Under the pieces are notes generated by a model. That model saw only the letters and a program-made list of their open reading frames with translations, searched no databases and was not told the origin of the DNA. Of a stretch of 64,000 nt of DNA, positions 9,503 to 17,450 are shown in pieces (the stretch's first letter is position 1; every line of letters begins with the position of its first letter). Location of the stretch: positions 1 to 64,000 of the forward strand of contig CAJUCW010000014.1 in NCBI GenBank assembly GCA_910585275.1, given 5' to 3'. A program made the translations under genes and the position numbers. The DNA comes from an uncultured Muribaculaceae bacterium. Lineage in GTDB: Bacteria > Bacteroidota > Bacteroidia > Bacteroidales > Muribaculaceae.

Positions 9503-10357
9503 ATGAGTTTTGTTAAAAGGATTGTTCTTGCAGGCCTCGGCTCTATGGCTTTGGTTGCAGGTTATGCTGCTGTGAGTGCGCTCTCCAATGTTTTCTATAA
9601 AAAAGGATATACAGCGGAAGAGATTGCCCGGTTGATTGTCGTTGCCCATAGGGGAGGGGCGGCGCTCGGCCCTGAAAACACGCTCCTTGCGATAGAACGA
9701 GGCATCACCTCTGGGGCCGATATGGTGGAAATCGACATCCATCAGACATCAGACGGCAAGGTTGTGGTATGCCATGATGAGTCGATTGACCGCACCACCA
9801 ACGGACGGGGTCTTATCCGCGACCTTACGTTTGAGGAGATCCGTGGTTTCAATATTGTGGATAAGGATGGTAAAGTAACCGACCAGAAGATACCGACACT
9901 CGACGAAGTCCTCGACCTGATTGACGGAAGGGTGAAGCTTCTTGTGGAAATAAAGCGCACTGCCGATATTTACCAGGGAATAGAGCAACAGCTCGTAGAT
10001 GCCATAGCTGCGCATAATGCATCGTCATGGGTGGTGGCGCAGTCGTTCAACGATTCCGTATTGGAAAAACTGCATGCCATTTCGCCGGACTTACGTCTGG
10101 AAAAGTTGTGGGTGTTCAAACTCAGGGGTGTCGATGATGCCGTTGACGGATGGGTCAACGACTACAGTTATGAGAAATATAATTATGTCTCTTCATTCAA
10201 TTTTTATTACCGTTCCGTTACCGATTCTTTAATTGATGAAATTCATCGCCATGGCAAGGAGGTGAAGATATGGACGGTAGGTTCGCCCTCTGATACTCCT
10301 CACCTTCCTGTGGATGGTATCATCACCGACCATCCTGACCTTTGGCGCACGAAATAA
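9503..10357 (+). CDS. Glycerophosphodiester phosphodiesterase family protein
   Basis: A 284-residue GDPD-family enzyme that would hydrolyse glycerophosphodiesters to glycerol-3-phosphate and an alcohol. The motif HRGG (H49) with PENT (E58), then EID (E76, D78) and CHDESIDRTTNG (H91), gives the metal and catalytic residues of the family. The C-terminus has VKIWTV and DGIITDHPD. An N-terminal hydrophobic segment (residues 5-28) is a signal peptide or membrane anchor, so the enzyme works outside the cytoplasm. I start at the ATG at 9503, 6 bases after the HEPN-STAND stop; an in-frame TTG at 9497 is less likely. Co-transcription with the NTPase is likely but does not by itself imply shared function. 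Confidence 0.9.
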   Translation: MSFVKRIVLAGLGSMALVAGYAAVSALSNVFYKKGYTAEEIARLIVVAHRGGAALGPENTLLAIERGITSGADMVEIDIHQTSDGKVVVCHDESIDRTTNGRGLIRDLTFEEIRGFNIVDKDGKVTDQKIPTLDEVLDLIDGRVKLLVEIKRTADIYQGIEQQLVDAIAAHNASSWVVAQSFNDSVLEKLHAISPDLRLEKLWVFKLRGVDDAVDGWVNDYSYEKYNYVSSFNFYYRSVTDSLIDEIHRHGKEVKIWTVGSPSDTPHLPVDGIITDHPDLWRTK

Positions 10358-10384
10358 AAATTTGGATTCCTCCAAAGGGAAGGC

Positions 10385-10969
10385 TTATTTCAATGAAAAG
10401 GTGCCGTCAGGGCGGATTGCGTTCAGACGTCGTAGCCAGCCTTTGAGATATTTCCATGCACCCCGGCATTTGCGGTAGTAATCTTCGCGTGTATGGCGTA
10501 TTCTGTCGAAAAGGATGTCTGCGTCTTGGCGGTTGACAGCATCAATGGTTTTCGGCCCGACAATTCCGTCGGCCTTCACGCCGATGATGTTTTGTGCTTT
10601 CTTGACGGAAGTTGTTCCGGATGCCCATATCCAATCCACAAGGATGTTTGCGATGCCTTGACTTTCGATTTCATCGGCTTTCCAATGGTCCCAGTACATT
10701 GTTTTGAGAATCTCACGCCATTCGGCATAGCTGATTTCATACAGTTCTTTTTCAGAAGGATCAGGGCGGTTATGTCTGCGCCGGTAGGTTGTGTAAGCCG
10801 AGATGGTAACGTCAATCATTGTGGCTCCACCCGGGTCATCGGGGTCGTTGCTCCATCCGGAAAGACGAGCCTTTTCGAATTGCAGATGATGCTGGAGGAG
10901 AAGGTCGTTGCCATGTAGTCCAGCTGCGAAATGAAAGATAAAGGGGATAATTTTTTCGAAATCTGCCAT
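10385..10969 (-). CDS. GH108-like muramidase with peptidoglycan-binding domain
   Basis: A 194-residue protein of the secretion-activator/GH108 type. The N-terminal half has an LQFEKARLSGWSNDPDDPGG stretch, which keeps the family Glu a few residues before NDPxDPGG, and WDHWKADEI later. The C-terminal half (AQNIIGVKADGIVGPKTIDA) is a peptidoglycan-binding repeat. Such enzymes occur in phages and as stand-alone Bacteroidota genes. No other phage genes are nearby, so I treat this as a chromosomal or relic lysozyme. There is no signal peptide. It converges on the GDPD gene. Confidence 0.8.
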   Translation of the reverse strand: MADFEKIIPFIFHFAAGLHGNDLLLQHHLQFEKARLSGWSNDPDDPGGATMIDVTISAYTTYRRRHNRPDPSEKELYEISYAEWREILKTMYWDHWKADEIESQGIANILVDWIWASGTTSVKKAQNIIGVKADGIVGPKTIDAVNRQDADILFDRIRHTREDYYRKCRGAWKYLKGWLRRLNAIRPDGTFSLK

Positions 10970-11044
10970 AGTTTTTTATTGCGAAATTAGGCACGGTTTC
11001 GTCGGTCCGGTTTTTATTCTGACATAAGAGCGAAGAAGAGGGCG

Positions 11045-11060
11045 GGGGACCGGACGGTCC
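11045..11060. other. Short GC-rich hairpin upstream of valS
   Basis: GGGACC-GGAC-GGTCCC forms a 6-bp stem with a 4-base loop between the muramidase and valS. There is no T-tract. Its role is unknown. Confidence 0.3.
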
Positions 11061-11086
11061 CTCACAGTACAAATCCGACAATTTGA

Positions 11087-11127
11087 AACTCTAACCCCTA
11101 AACTCTAAACTTTAAACTTTAAACCTT
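11087..11127 (+). repeat. Degenerate CTAAACT/TTAAACT heptamer repeats
   Basis: About five head-to-tail units of a 7-base motif (CTAAACT, TTAAACT, TTAAACC variants) lie between the muramidase and valS. The same motif recurs in both orientations at 26583-26693, so it is a dispersed intergenic repeat and not a local slippage product. Confidence 0.6.
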
Positions 11128-11154
11128 CAAGGAGCGACAGGACCACTCCGCTTC

Positions 11155-11185
11155 TTGGCGGTTTTGATTTTATTTTGTAATTTTG
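11155..11185 (+). promoter_or_regulatory. valS promoter (-33 TTG, -7 TAATTTTG)
   Basis: TTG at 11155-11157 and TAATTTTG at 11178-11185 are separated by 20 bases, the Bacteroidota promoter layout. The ATG of valS follows 35 bases later. Confidence 0.6.
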
Positions 11186-11220
11186 CAGCAAAATAACAAA
11201 AGTATATACTTTATCTCATC

Positions 11221-13851
11221 ATGAGCGAATTAGCTACTAAATACAACCCTTCGGAGGTTGAAGACAAATGGTATGCCTACTGGATGGAACACGGACTGTT
11301 TCATTCGGAGCCGGACAACCGTGAACCGTTCTGTATCGTAATCCCGCCGCCAAACGTAACCGGCGTGCTCCACATGGGCCACATGCTCAACAATACCATC
11401 CAGGATATTCTCGTGCGCCGTGCCCGCATGCAGGGCAAGAATGCGTTGTGGGTGCCGGGCACCGACCACGCTGCGATTTCTACGGAAGCCAAGGTGGTGG
11501 CTAAACTCGCTCAGGAAGGCATAAAGAAAACAGATCTTTCGCGTGAGGAATTCCTCTCACATGCATGGGATTGGACACATAAATACGGCGGCATCATCCT
11601 TCAGCAGCTCCGCAAACTCGGTGCTTCATGCGACTGGCAACGCACTGCGTTCACCATGGATGAAATCCGATCCAAGAGCGTGATGCACGTTTTCTGCGAC
11701 CTATACAACCGTGGTCTCATATATCGTGGAGTGCGTATGGTGAACTGGGACCCCAAGGCCCTCACCGCCCTCTCCGACGAAGAGGTTATCTATAAGGAGG
11801 AGCAAAGCAAACTCTTCTACCTCCGCTATATGGTGGAAGGTGAGGAGGGGAAATACATAATCGTTGCCACCACACGCCCTGAAACCATTCTTGGCGATAC
11901 GGCAGTCTGTGTCAACCCCAACGACGAGCGTTACACATGGCTTAAAGGGAAGCGCGTAATCGTGCCTATGGTGGGAAGGTCGGTGCCCATTATCATGGAC
12001 GATTATGTAGAGATGGACTTCGGCACCGGTTGCCTTAAGGTGACCCCGGCACACGACGTCAATGACTATATGCTCGGCGATAAATACGGACTTGAAACCA
12101 TCGACATCTTCAACGACAACGGCACAATCTCCGAAGCCGGCGGAATGTATGTCGGCATGGACCGTTTCGATGTACGCAAGCAGATTATGACCGACCTTGA
12201 GAAGGCCGGACTTGTGGAGAAAGTGGAAGACTACGTAAACAAGGTCGGACACTCGGAGCGTACAGATGCCGTCATCGAGCCTAAGCTTTCCATGCAGTGG
12301 TTCGTGAAGATGCAAGACCTTGCGGTGCCTGCCCTTGAAGCAGTAGAAACGGACTACATCAAGTTCGTGCCTGCAAAATACAAGAACACTTACCGTTATT
12401 GGATGACCAATATCAAGGACTGGTGTATCTCTCGCCAACTCTGGTGGGGTCACCAGATTCCGGCATGGTATCTCCCCGAGGGCGGTTATGTGGTGGCCGA
12501 GACCGAAGAAGAGGCCCTCGTAAAGGCTATAGAGAAATCGGGCAATGCTTCGCTCACTCTCGCCGACCTTAAACGTGACCCCGATTGCCTCGACACATGG
12601 TTCTCGTCATGGCTTTGGCCGATTTCACTTTTCAACGGAATCCTCGACCCCGACAACGAAGAGTTCAAATATTATTATCCCACTACCGACCTCGTTACAG
12701 GTCCGGACATCATATTCTTCTGGGTGGCGCGTATGATTATCGCCGGATACGCGTTCTGCAACGACAAGCCGTTCAGCAACGTATATTTCACCGGTATCGT
12801 TCGCGACAAAATCGGACGCAAGATGTCGAAATCTCTCGGCAACTCCCCCGACCCGTTGGAGCTCATCGAAAAGTTCGGTGCCGACGGTGTGCGTATGGGT
12901 ATAATGCTTGCCGCCCCCGCAGGTCACGACATCATGTATGATGATTCCCTTTGCGAGCAGGGTCGTAATTTCTGCAACAAAATATGGAACGCCTTCCGTC
13001 TTGTGAAGGGATGGCAGGTTGATTCCGAGAAACCGCAACCTGAAGCATCGAAGAGGGGCATCGAATGGTTTGAAGCGGAAATGAACCGTACCTTGATTGA
13101 AGTGGAAGACCTTATGGGCAAATTCCGCATCTCGGAAGCCCTCATGGCTATCTATAAACTCTTTTGGGATGAATTCTCTTCCTGGTATCTGGAGGTTGTG
13201 AAGCCGGCTTTCGGAACACCTATGGATGCCGCGACATACGAAGCTACACTGCGTTTCTTCGACACGCTTCTCCGCCTTCTCCATCCTTTCATGCCGTTTA
13301 TCACGGAAGAACTCTGGCAGCATCTCTATGACCGCAAGGAAGGCGAAAGCATCATGACCGCACAACTTCCGAAGGCAGATTCTTTCGACGAGGACATTAT
13401 CGCCAAGTTCAATCATCTAAAGGAAGTTATAGCCGGCATCCGCACCGTTCGCAAACAGAAGCAGATTCCCCAGCGCGATGCGCTCGAACTTCTCATCAAA
13501 GGTCCGCACGACGAAATGCTCGACAGCATCCTCGTGAAGATGGGTAATCTTTCCGACATTCGGGAAGTGAGCGATAAGCCGGCTGCCGCAGCTTCGTTTA
13601 TAGTCGCTTCGACGGAATACAGCATCCCCGTGGCCTCTAAAATCAATGTGGAAGAGGAGATAAAAAAACTTGAGGCAGACCTCGAATATCACGAGAAATT
13701 CCTTGCCGGAGTCCGCAAAAAACTCTCCAACGAGAAATTCGTGGCCAACGCTCCCGAGCAGGTAGTGGCTCTCGAACGCAAGAAAGAGAGCGACGCACTC
13801 GAAAAGATAGCCGCCGTGAAGGCTGCCATCTCATCAATGCAGAATGCATAA
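11221..13851 (+). CDS. valS: Valyl-tRNA synthetase
   Basis: An 876-residue class Ia synthetase that charges tRNA-Val with valine and edits mischarged threonine. The HIGH motif is HMGH at residues 51-54 (after PPNVTGVL) and the KMSKS motif is at 534-538 (GRKMSKSLGN). The connective editing insertion (TTRPETILGDTAVCV, then GTGCLKVTPAHDVNDY) lies between them, followed by the anticodon-binding domain and the C-terminal Val-type coiled coil (about the last 70 residues, rich in Lys/Glu). Length is normal for the family. It is expressed from its own promoter and ends at a strong bidirectional terminator. A housekeeping gene. Confidence 0.98.
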   Translation: MSELATKYNPSEVEDKWYAYWMEHGLFHSEPDNREPFCIVIPPPNVTGVLHMGHMLNNTIQDILVRRARMQGKNALWVPGTDHAAISTEAKVVAKLAQEGIKKTDLSREEFLSHAWDWTHKYGGIILQQLRKLGASCDWQRTAFTMDEIRSKSVMHVFCDLYNRGLIYRGVRMVNWDPKALTALSDEEVIYKEEQSKLFYLRYMVEGEEGKYIIVATTRPETILGDTAVCVNPNDERYTWLKGKRVIVPMVGRSVPIIMDDYVEMDFGTGCLKVTPAHDVNDYMLGDKYGLETIDIFNDNGTISEAGGMYVGMDRFDVRKQIMTDLEKAGLVEKVEDYVNKVGHSERTDAVIEPKLSMQWFVKMQDLAVPALEAVETDYIKFVPAKYKNTYRYWMTNIKDWCISRQLWWGHQIPAWYLPEGGYVVAETEEEALVKAIEKSGNASLTLADLKRDPDCLDTWFSSWLWPISLFNGILDPDNEEFKYYYPTTDLVTGPDIIFFWVARMIIAGYAFCNDKPFSNVYFTGIVRDKIGRKMSKSLGNSPDPLELIEKFGADGVRMGIMLAAPAGHDIMYDDSLCEQGRNFCNKIWNAFRLVKGWQVDSEKPQPEASKRGIEWFEAEMNRTLIEVEDLMGKFRISEALMAIYKLFWDEFSSWYLEVVKPAFGTPMDAATYEATLRFFDTLLRLLHPFMPFITEELWQHLYDRKEGESIMTAQLPKADSFDEDIIAKFNHLKEVIAGIRTVRKQKQIPQRDALELLIKGPHDEMLDSILVKMGNLSDIREVSDKPAAAASFIVASTEYSIPVASKINVEEEIKKLEADLEYHEKFLAGVRKKLSNEKFVANAPEQVVALERKKESDALEKIAAVKAAISSMQNA

Positions 13852-13867
13852 TTGAATGCAAATCAAT

Positions 13868-13913
13868 AAAAAAACAAGGCATACGGGTCATGACCCGTAT
13901 GCCTTGTTTTTTT
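13868..13913. terminator. Bidirectional rho-independent terminator
   Basis: A perfect palindrome centred at 13890/13891 (ACAAGGCATACGGGTCA and its complement), with A and T runs on the two sides. It can terminate both valS (plus) and the convergent alkaline phosphatase operon (minus). Confidence 0.9.
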
Positions 13914-13969
13914 ATTACAATTAAGGAACGACGCGCTCTTAAGTAGATTGCGTGTGTAAAGATAGAACG

Positions 13970-15370
13970 TCAGAAGGAGAGGCCGGAGATTCGGAGGATT
14001 TCGACGGGGATTTCGGTGTTGTTGAGCACCCTGCCGAAGTTCTCGGAACCGACGCCGGCGGAATACACCGGCACGGGGTTGCCTGTGTGTGCGCCGGTCG
14101 TGAACCCTACGGCTGCTTTCGACGAGATGAGTCGGAAAACCTCTGAGGCGAAGGCGTTGAAGTCACTGTAGAGCGATTTCTCGTCTTTTGAATTCTTTTT
14201 TACGAACACGTCGGCGTAGAGCGATTCAAGTCTTTTGGTTTCGTCGTCGCTGACTTTCACCTTGCCCCAAAAACCGAATTTATCTTTGAGCAGATCTCTC
14301 ATGTTGTTCCAGGGTCTCGGTTTGCCGTCTTTCGACCATTTCTTACAAACCTGGGAGAACATCTCTTTCGACATTTTTTGGTTTTTGAGAACGTCGAAGT
14401 GTGCCACATATCCGTTTTCACGGTTGCCTGTTGAAAGGCCGCCGGTGTCGTGGTCGGCGGTAACTACTATGAGGGTTTCCTCGGGATGGGAGAGAAGGAA
14501 ATTATAAGCCACGGCGAGAGCGTCGTTGAAATTATATATCTCCGAGATGGCGGTCATTCCGTCGTTGCCGTGCAAGGCATGGTCGATGTTGCCGCCCTCC
14601 ACCATCATGAAGAATCCGTCGGGCGATTTCCTTACAAGATAGTCGAGACATGCCCGCGTCATCTCCGTTAGTGTTAGCTTGCCGGAAATCGAGTCATTGA
14701 CATAGGCCACGTTAGATTTGCTGAACGGCGACTTCTCGATAAGTGCAATTCTCTCGTTGCCGTTGCCAATTTCGGCGACAGTATTGACAAGGCGTATGTT
14801 GTTCTTCTTGAAGAGTTCGGGCACTCCTGTGGAGTTCCCTTCCTTGTCATAAAGCCCGTTGAGAGAAGCGCCGGCAAGAAAATCCACCTTGCTTTCCGCA
14901 AAATGGCGGTCGATATCTTTCGACATGGAGCGGTGGGCGACATGGGCATAGAATGCGCCCGGGGTCGCATCGTCGGCGGCTACGTTGGTTACGATTCCTA
15001 CGCCGTAGCCAAGTTTGTCTTTAAGCACGGTAGCTACTGAATAAACTGCCGTGGTGTCGGGAGTTACGCCAAGCATGCCGTTGACGGTCTTGTTGCCCGT
15101 GGCGAGGGCGGTGCCTGCTGCTGCGGAGTCGGTCACGTCGGAACTTGCGGAATAAGTCATCACCTGTCCGGCTACGGGGAACGTCATCATAAGCGGGAGT
15201 TCGGCGGTGCCGAGCACGGAACGGTTGTAGGTGGCTGCGGCCATTACAGGCGCCATGCCCATGCCGTCGCCTATGAAATAGAAAATATATTTCGGTGCGT
15301 CGGCAAATGAGAGTAGATTGGCGGCACTGATGAATGCCGCTGTCATTAGCGAAATGAATCTGCGTTTCAT
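13970..15370 (-). CDS. Alkaline phosphatase (PhoA family), periplasmic
   Basis: A 466-residue phosphomonoesterase with a signal peptide (MKRRFISLMTAAFISAAN). Family motifs are all present: IGDGMG near the N-terminus (metal-binding Asp), DSAAAGTALATG (nucleophilic Ser after Asp), EGGNIDHALHGND, TADHDTGG, and THTG-type TGAHTGNPVPVYSAG near the C-terminus. It releases inorganic phosphate from organic phosphomonoesters in the periplasm using Zn/Mg. It lies 16 bases downstream of the GH43 gene on the same strand, so the two are probably one transcript. No Pho-box-like site was recognised. Confidence 0.95.
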   Translation of the reverse strand: MKRRFISLMTAAFISAANLLSFADAPKYIFYFIGDGMGMAPVMAAATYNRSVLGTAELPLMMTFPVAGQVMTYSASSDVTDSAAAGTALATGNKTVNGMLGVTPDTTAVYSVATVLKDKLGYGVGIVTNVAADDATPGAFYAHVAHRSMSKDIDRHFAESKVDFLAGASLNGLYDKEGNSTGVPELFKKNNIRLVNTVAEIGNGNERIALIEKSPFSKSNVAYVNDSISGKLTLTEMTRACLDYLVRKSPDGFFMMVEGGNIDHALHGNDGMTAISEIYNFNDALAVAYNFLLSHPEETLIVVTADHDTGGLSTGNRENGYVAHFDVLKNQKMSKEMFSQVCKKWSKDGKPRPWNNMRDLLKDKFGFWGKVKVSDDETKRLESLYADVFVKKNSKDEKSLYSDFNAFASEVFRLISSKAAVGFTTGAHTGNPVPVYSAGVGSENFGRVLNNTEIPVEILRISGLSF

Positions 15371-15386
15371 GTTATTATTTATGGTG

Positions 15387-16400
15387 TTAATTTAATTTGT
15401 CGATTATTCTGAGGCTGTTGCCTGAAATGTCTATTAGCCAGAATGTGGGACGGCGTATATACCTGCCGTTGACGACTGAATGACTGTGTGCAGAAAGAAT
15501 GTAGTGTCCTTCCAGGTCACGGAATATCATGCCGTGTCCATAATTAGGAGGAGTGATTGGCTCCTTTTCCTGAATCCAGGGCCCTTTTATACTGCCGCTT
15601 TCGGAATAAGCCACTCCCATTGTGTAGTCTTTGTGAATCCAGGAAGTCCATATCATGCCCAGACGTCCTGTTCCTGTGCGGAAAAGCCACGGGCCATCGG
15701 TGACCCGGTTAGTGGTTTCCTTACCATTGATTATCTCTCTGCTCCAAGGTGAGTCTGAGGCATGGAAAAGGGTGTCGGGGGTTCCTATTGGCTTGCTGAG
15801 GTCAGGAGCAAGCTGGATCGCTTCCATTGTGCCGATGTCATTGTGGAGCCATTCTCCGCAGAACACCATATAGCTCTTGCCGTTTTCATTCCAGAATGTG
15901 CCGTCGAGAGTGGGGCGGTCGGCAGGAAGGTAATCTGCATCCGATACCGGACGGTAAGGACCGTCGGGAGAGTCGGCCATAAGAATGTGGGATGCACGGC
16001 GAGGCACCTTCCCGTTTTTGTTTTCCTCGATTATTGTCTTATTGTTGGTGAATGTGGCGAAATAATAATACTTGCCGTCATGTTCATGGAGTTCAGCTGC
16101 CCATATCTGCGGGTTGCTTCCCATCCAGGAAGTTGTGTCGGGTTCCGCCACTTCATAAGGACCATCCCATTTCGAGAGGTCTTTGCTTTTCCATAACAGC
16201 CCTCCGGTGCCGGTCATGTAGTATGTGGCGGTCCTTGCATCGGCGAGGACCGCAGGGTCGCTGAGTATGATGGAATCGCGGCAGACGCCATGGCTCACAT
16301 GTGGCGTATGGCGCGGTTGGGATCCGGCACCGCATACCGCGGCTGCGGCTAATGGTGCCAGTAAAAATATCGTCGAGAGTTTATTTGCCAGGTTGTTCAT
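15387..16400 (-). CDS. Glycoside hydrolase family 43-like protein, secreted
   Basis: A 337-residue five-bladed beta-propeller hydrolase candidate with a signal peptide. The general-base Asp is D48 (IILSDPAVL), the pKa-modulating Asp is probably D166 (LDGTFW), and NPQIWAAELHEHDGKYY matches the WAPE-like segment. At the usual general-acid position (EGP in many GH43 enzymes) the sequence is TDGPWLF, with D235. This may be a subfamily trait or may reduce activity. Likely substrates are arabinose- or xylose-containing glycans, not decidable here. It is first in a two-gene operon with alkaline phosphatase. A -7-like TATCTTTA lies at 16419-16426 on the minus strand. Confidence 0.85.
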   Translation of the reverse strand: MNNLANKLSTIFLLAPLAAAAVCGAGSQPRHTPHVSHGVCRDSIILSDPAVLADARTATYYMTGTGGLLWKSKDLSKWDGPYEVAEPDTTSWMGSNPQIWAAELHEHDGKYYYFATFTNNKTIIEENKNGKVPRRASHILMADSPDGPYRPVSDADYLPADRPTLDGTFWNENGKSYMVFCGEWLHNDIGTMEAIQLAPDLSKPIGTPDTLFHASDSPWSREIINGKETTNRVTDGPWLFRTGTGRLGMIWTSWIHKDYTMGVAYSESGSIKGPWIQEKEPITPPNYGHGMIFRDLEGHYILSAHSHSVVNGRYIRRPTFWLIDISGNSLRIIDKLN

Positions 16401-16418
16401 CGATTTTGTATTTGTGTG

Positions 16419-16426
16419 TAAAGATA
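16419..16426 (-). promoter_or_regulatory. Probable -7 element for the GH43/phosphatase operon
   Basis: On the minus strand this reads TATCTTTA, one base off TAnnTTTG, 19 bases before the ATG at 16400. Confidence 0.35.
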
Positions 16427-16666
16427 ACGAAAAAATCGATAACAGACAATCTCTCGAGATTTAAGAGCGCGCTCTTAGGAACGTTCTTATTTATTGGCCG
16501 TGAATCCGGAGTCGCTATTCCGGGTAGTGTCATTGTTTTTTTTAACAGCTGCTTAACTTTTATTAATCAACCCAATCGGTGATATGATGTTCTAATGTCA
16601 AAGGGCGTGTGTCGTAAGACTGTGACCGCCGCCCTGTCAGAATATTAATAAAGATAATTTATAATT

Positions 16667-17230
16667 ATGAAGAGTATCACATCATTCACACTTCAGTATG
16701 CCCACCGTTTCTTGGGATTCAAGGGGGAGGCTCAATACCTGCACGGCCATACAGGAACGTTGACAATTGAGGTTGAAGACACTATCAACAAAGGTGTAAA
16801 CATGGTTTTCCCGTGCAATGAGATAAAGAAGACGGCATGGGAATTGCTCAAGAATTTTGACCATGCGCTTGTCCTCAGGGAAGACGATCCTCTGCTTCCT
16901 GCTATTGTCGGGGTTTATGAAAAGCAGGGAATCAAAGACGGACATCCGCAAAATCTTCTCAAAGGCCCGGCCTTCAAGACAGAACTTGCGACTGCCTATC
17001 CTGATGCACGTCTTGTTGTGACAAAAGAGACAATGACAGTGGAGGGTATGATAAAGATTGTCTATGACCTTCTGAAGGATAAATTGAATATCTGTAAAAT
17101 AACTTTCACGAGCGGCGATAACGCAGCTTCGCAGGAATATAACCCTACAGCAAACATAGAGCGTTGTCCGCTTTGTGGAATCGCACTCAACGAGGAGGGG
17201 GTATGCGAGAAGTGCGGATATAAGAAATAA
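16667..17230 (+). CDS. QueD/6-pyruvoyl-tetrahydropterin synthase homologue with zinc ribbon
   Basis: A 187-residue T-fold protein. Zinc ligands of the PTPS/QueD family are H13 (YAHRF), H26 and H28 (YLHGHTG), and the catalytic Asp-His pair is D65-H66 (NFDHALVL). The catalytic Cys expected a few residues before the HGH motif is missing; the segment is GEAQYLHGH, with E21 in the neighbourhood. The C-terminus adds a zinc ribbon, CPLC-x9-CEKC (C167, C170, C180, C183), not part of standard QueD. QueD makes carboxytetrahydropterin for queuosine, and Glu-containing PTPS-III enzymes feed folate synthesis. Which route applies cannot be settled here. It stands alone and ends in a strong terminator. Confidence 0.8.
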   Translation: MKSITSFTLQYAHRFLGFKGEAQYLHGHTGTLTIEVEDTINKGVNMVFPCNEIKKTAWELLKNFDHALVLREDDPLLPAIVGVYEKQGIKDGHPQNLLKGPAFKTELATAYPDARLVVTKETMTVEGMIKIVYDLLKDKLNICKITFTSGDNAASQEYNPTANIERCPLCGIALNEEGVCEKCGYKK

Positions 17231-17251
17231 CAGGTCTTTACCATATCGATA

Positions 17252-17287
17252 AAAGGGGGCGGCATGATTCAATCATGCCGCCCCCTT
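17252..17287 (+). terminator. Rho-independent terminator after the QueD-like gene
   Basis: AAAGGGGGCGGCATGA pairs with TCATGCCGCCCCCTTT around a 5-base loop, 21 bases after the stop codon. The stem is perfect and GC-rich. Confidence 0.85.
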
Positions 17288-17423
17288 TCGGTGTATTATA
17301 CTGCTTGTATTCATAGTTGCTACGTTTTGTGTGGTTTTAAGGACGCGCTCTATCATCTGCCATTTAATTCGTGTTGCCTGGCGATTATTTGTTTGCTGAT
17401 TTTCATTATTCGCATATTTGTAT

Positions 17424-17431
17424 TATATTTG
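17424..17431 (+). promoter_or_regulatory. -7 element for the GHL10 gene
   Basis: TATATTTG matches TAnnTTTG. Transcription would begin near 17438, so translation must start at the ATG at 17451 and not at the upstream ATG at 17418. Confidence 0.55.
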
Positions 17432-17450
17432 TAATGAAAATGCGATTTTG

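Noticed and set aside
10385..10969. Prophage lysis module
   Set aside because: The muramidase stands alone; no terminase, portal, capsid, tail or integrase genes are near.
11087..11127. CRISPR-like array
   Set aside because: The repeated unit is a 7-base tandem motif without unique spacers, and no cas genes are present.
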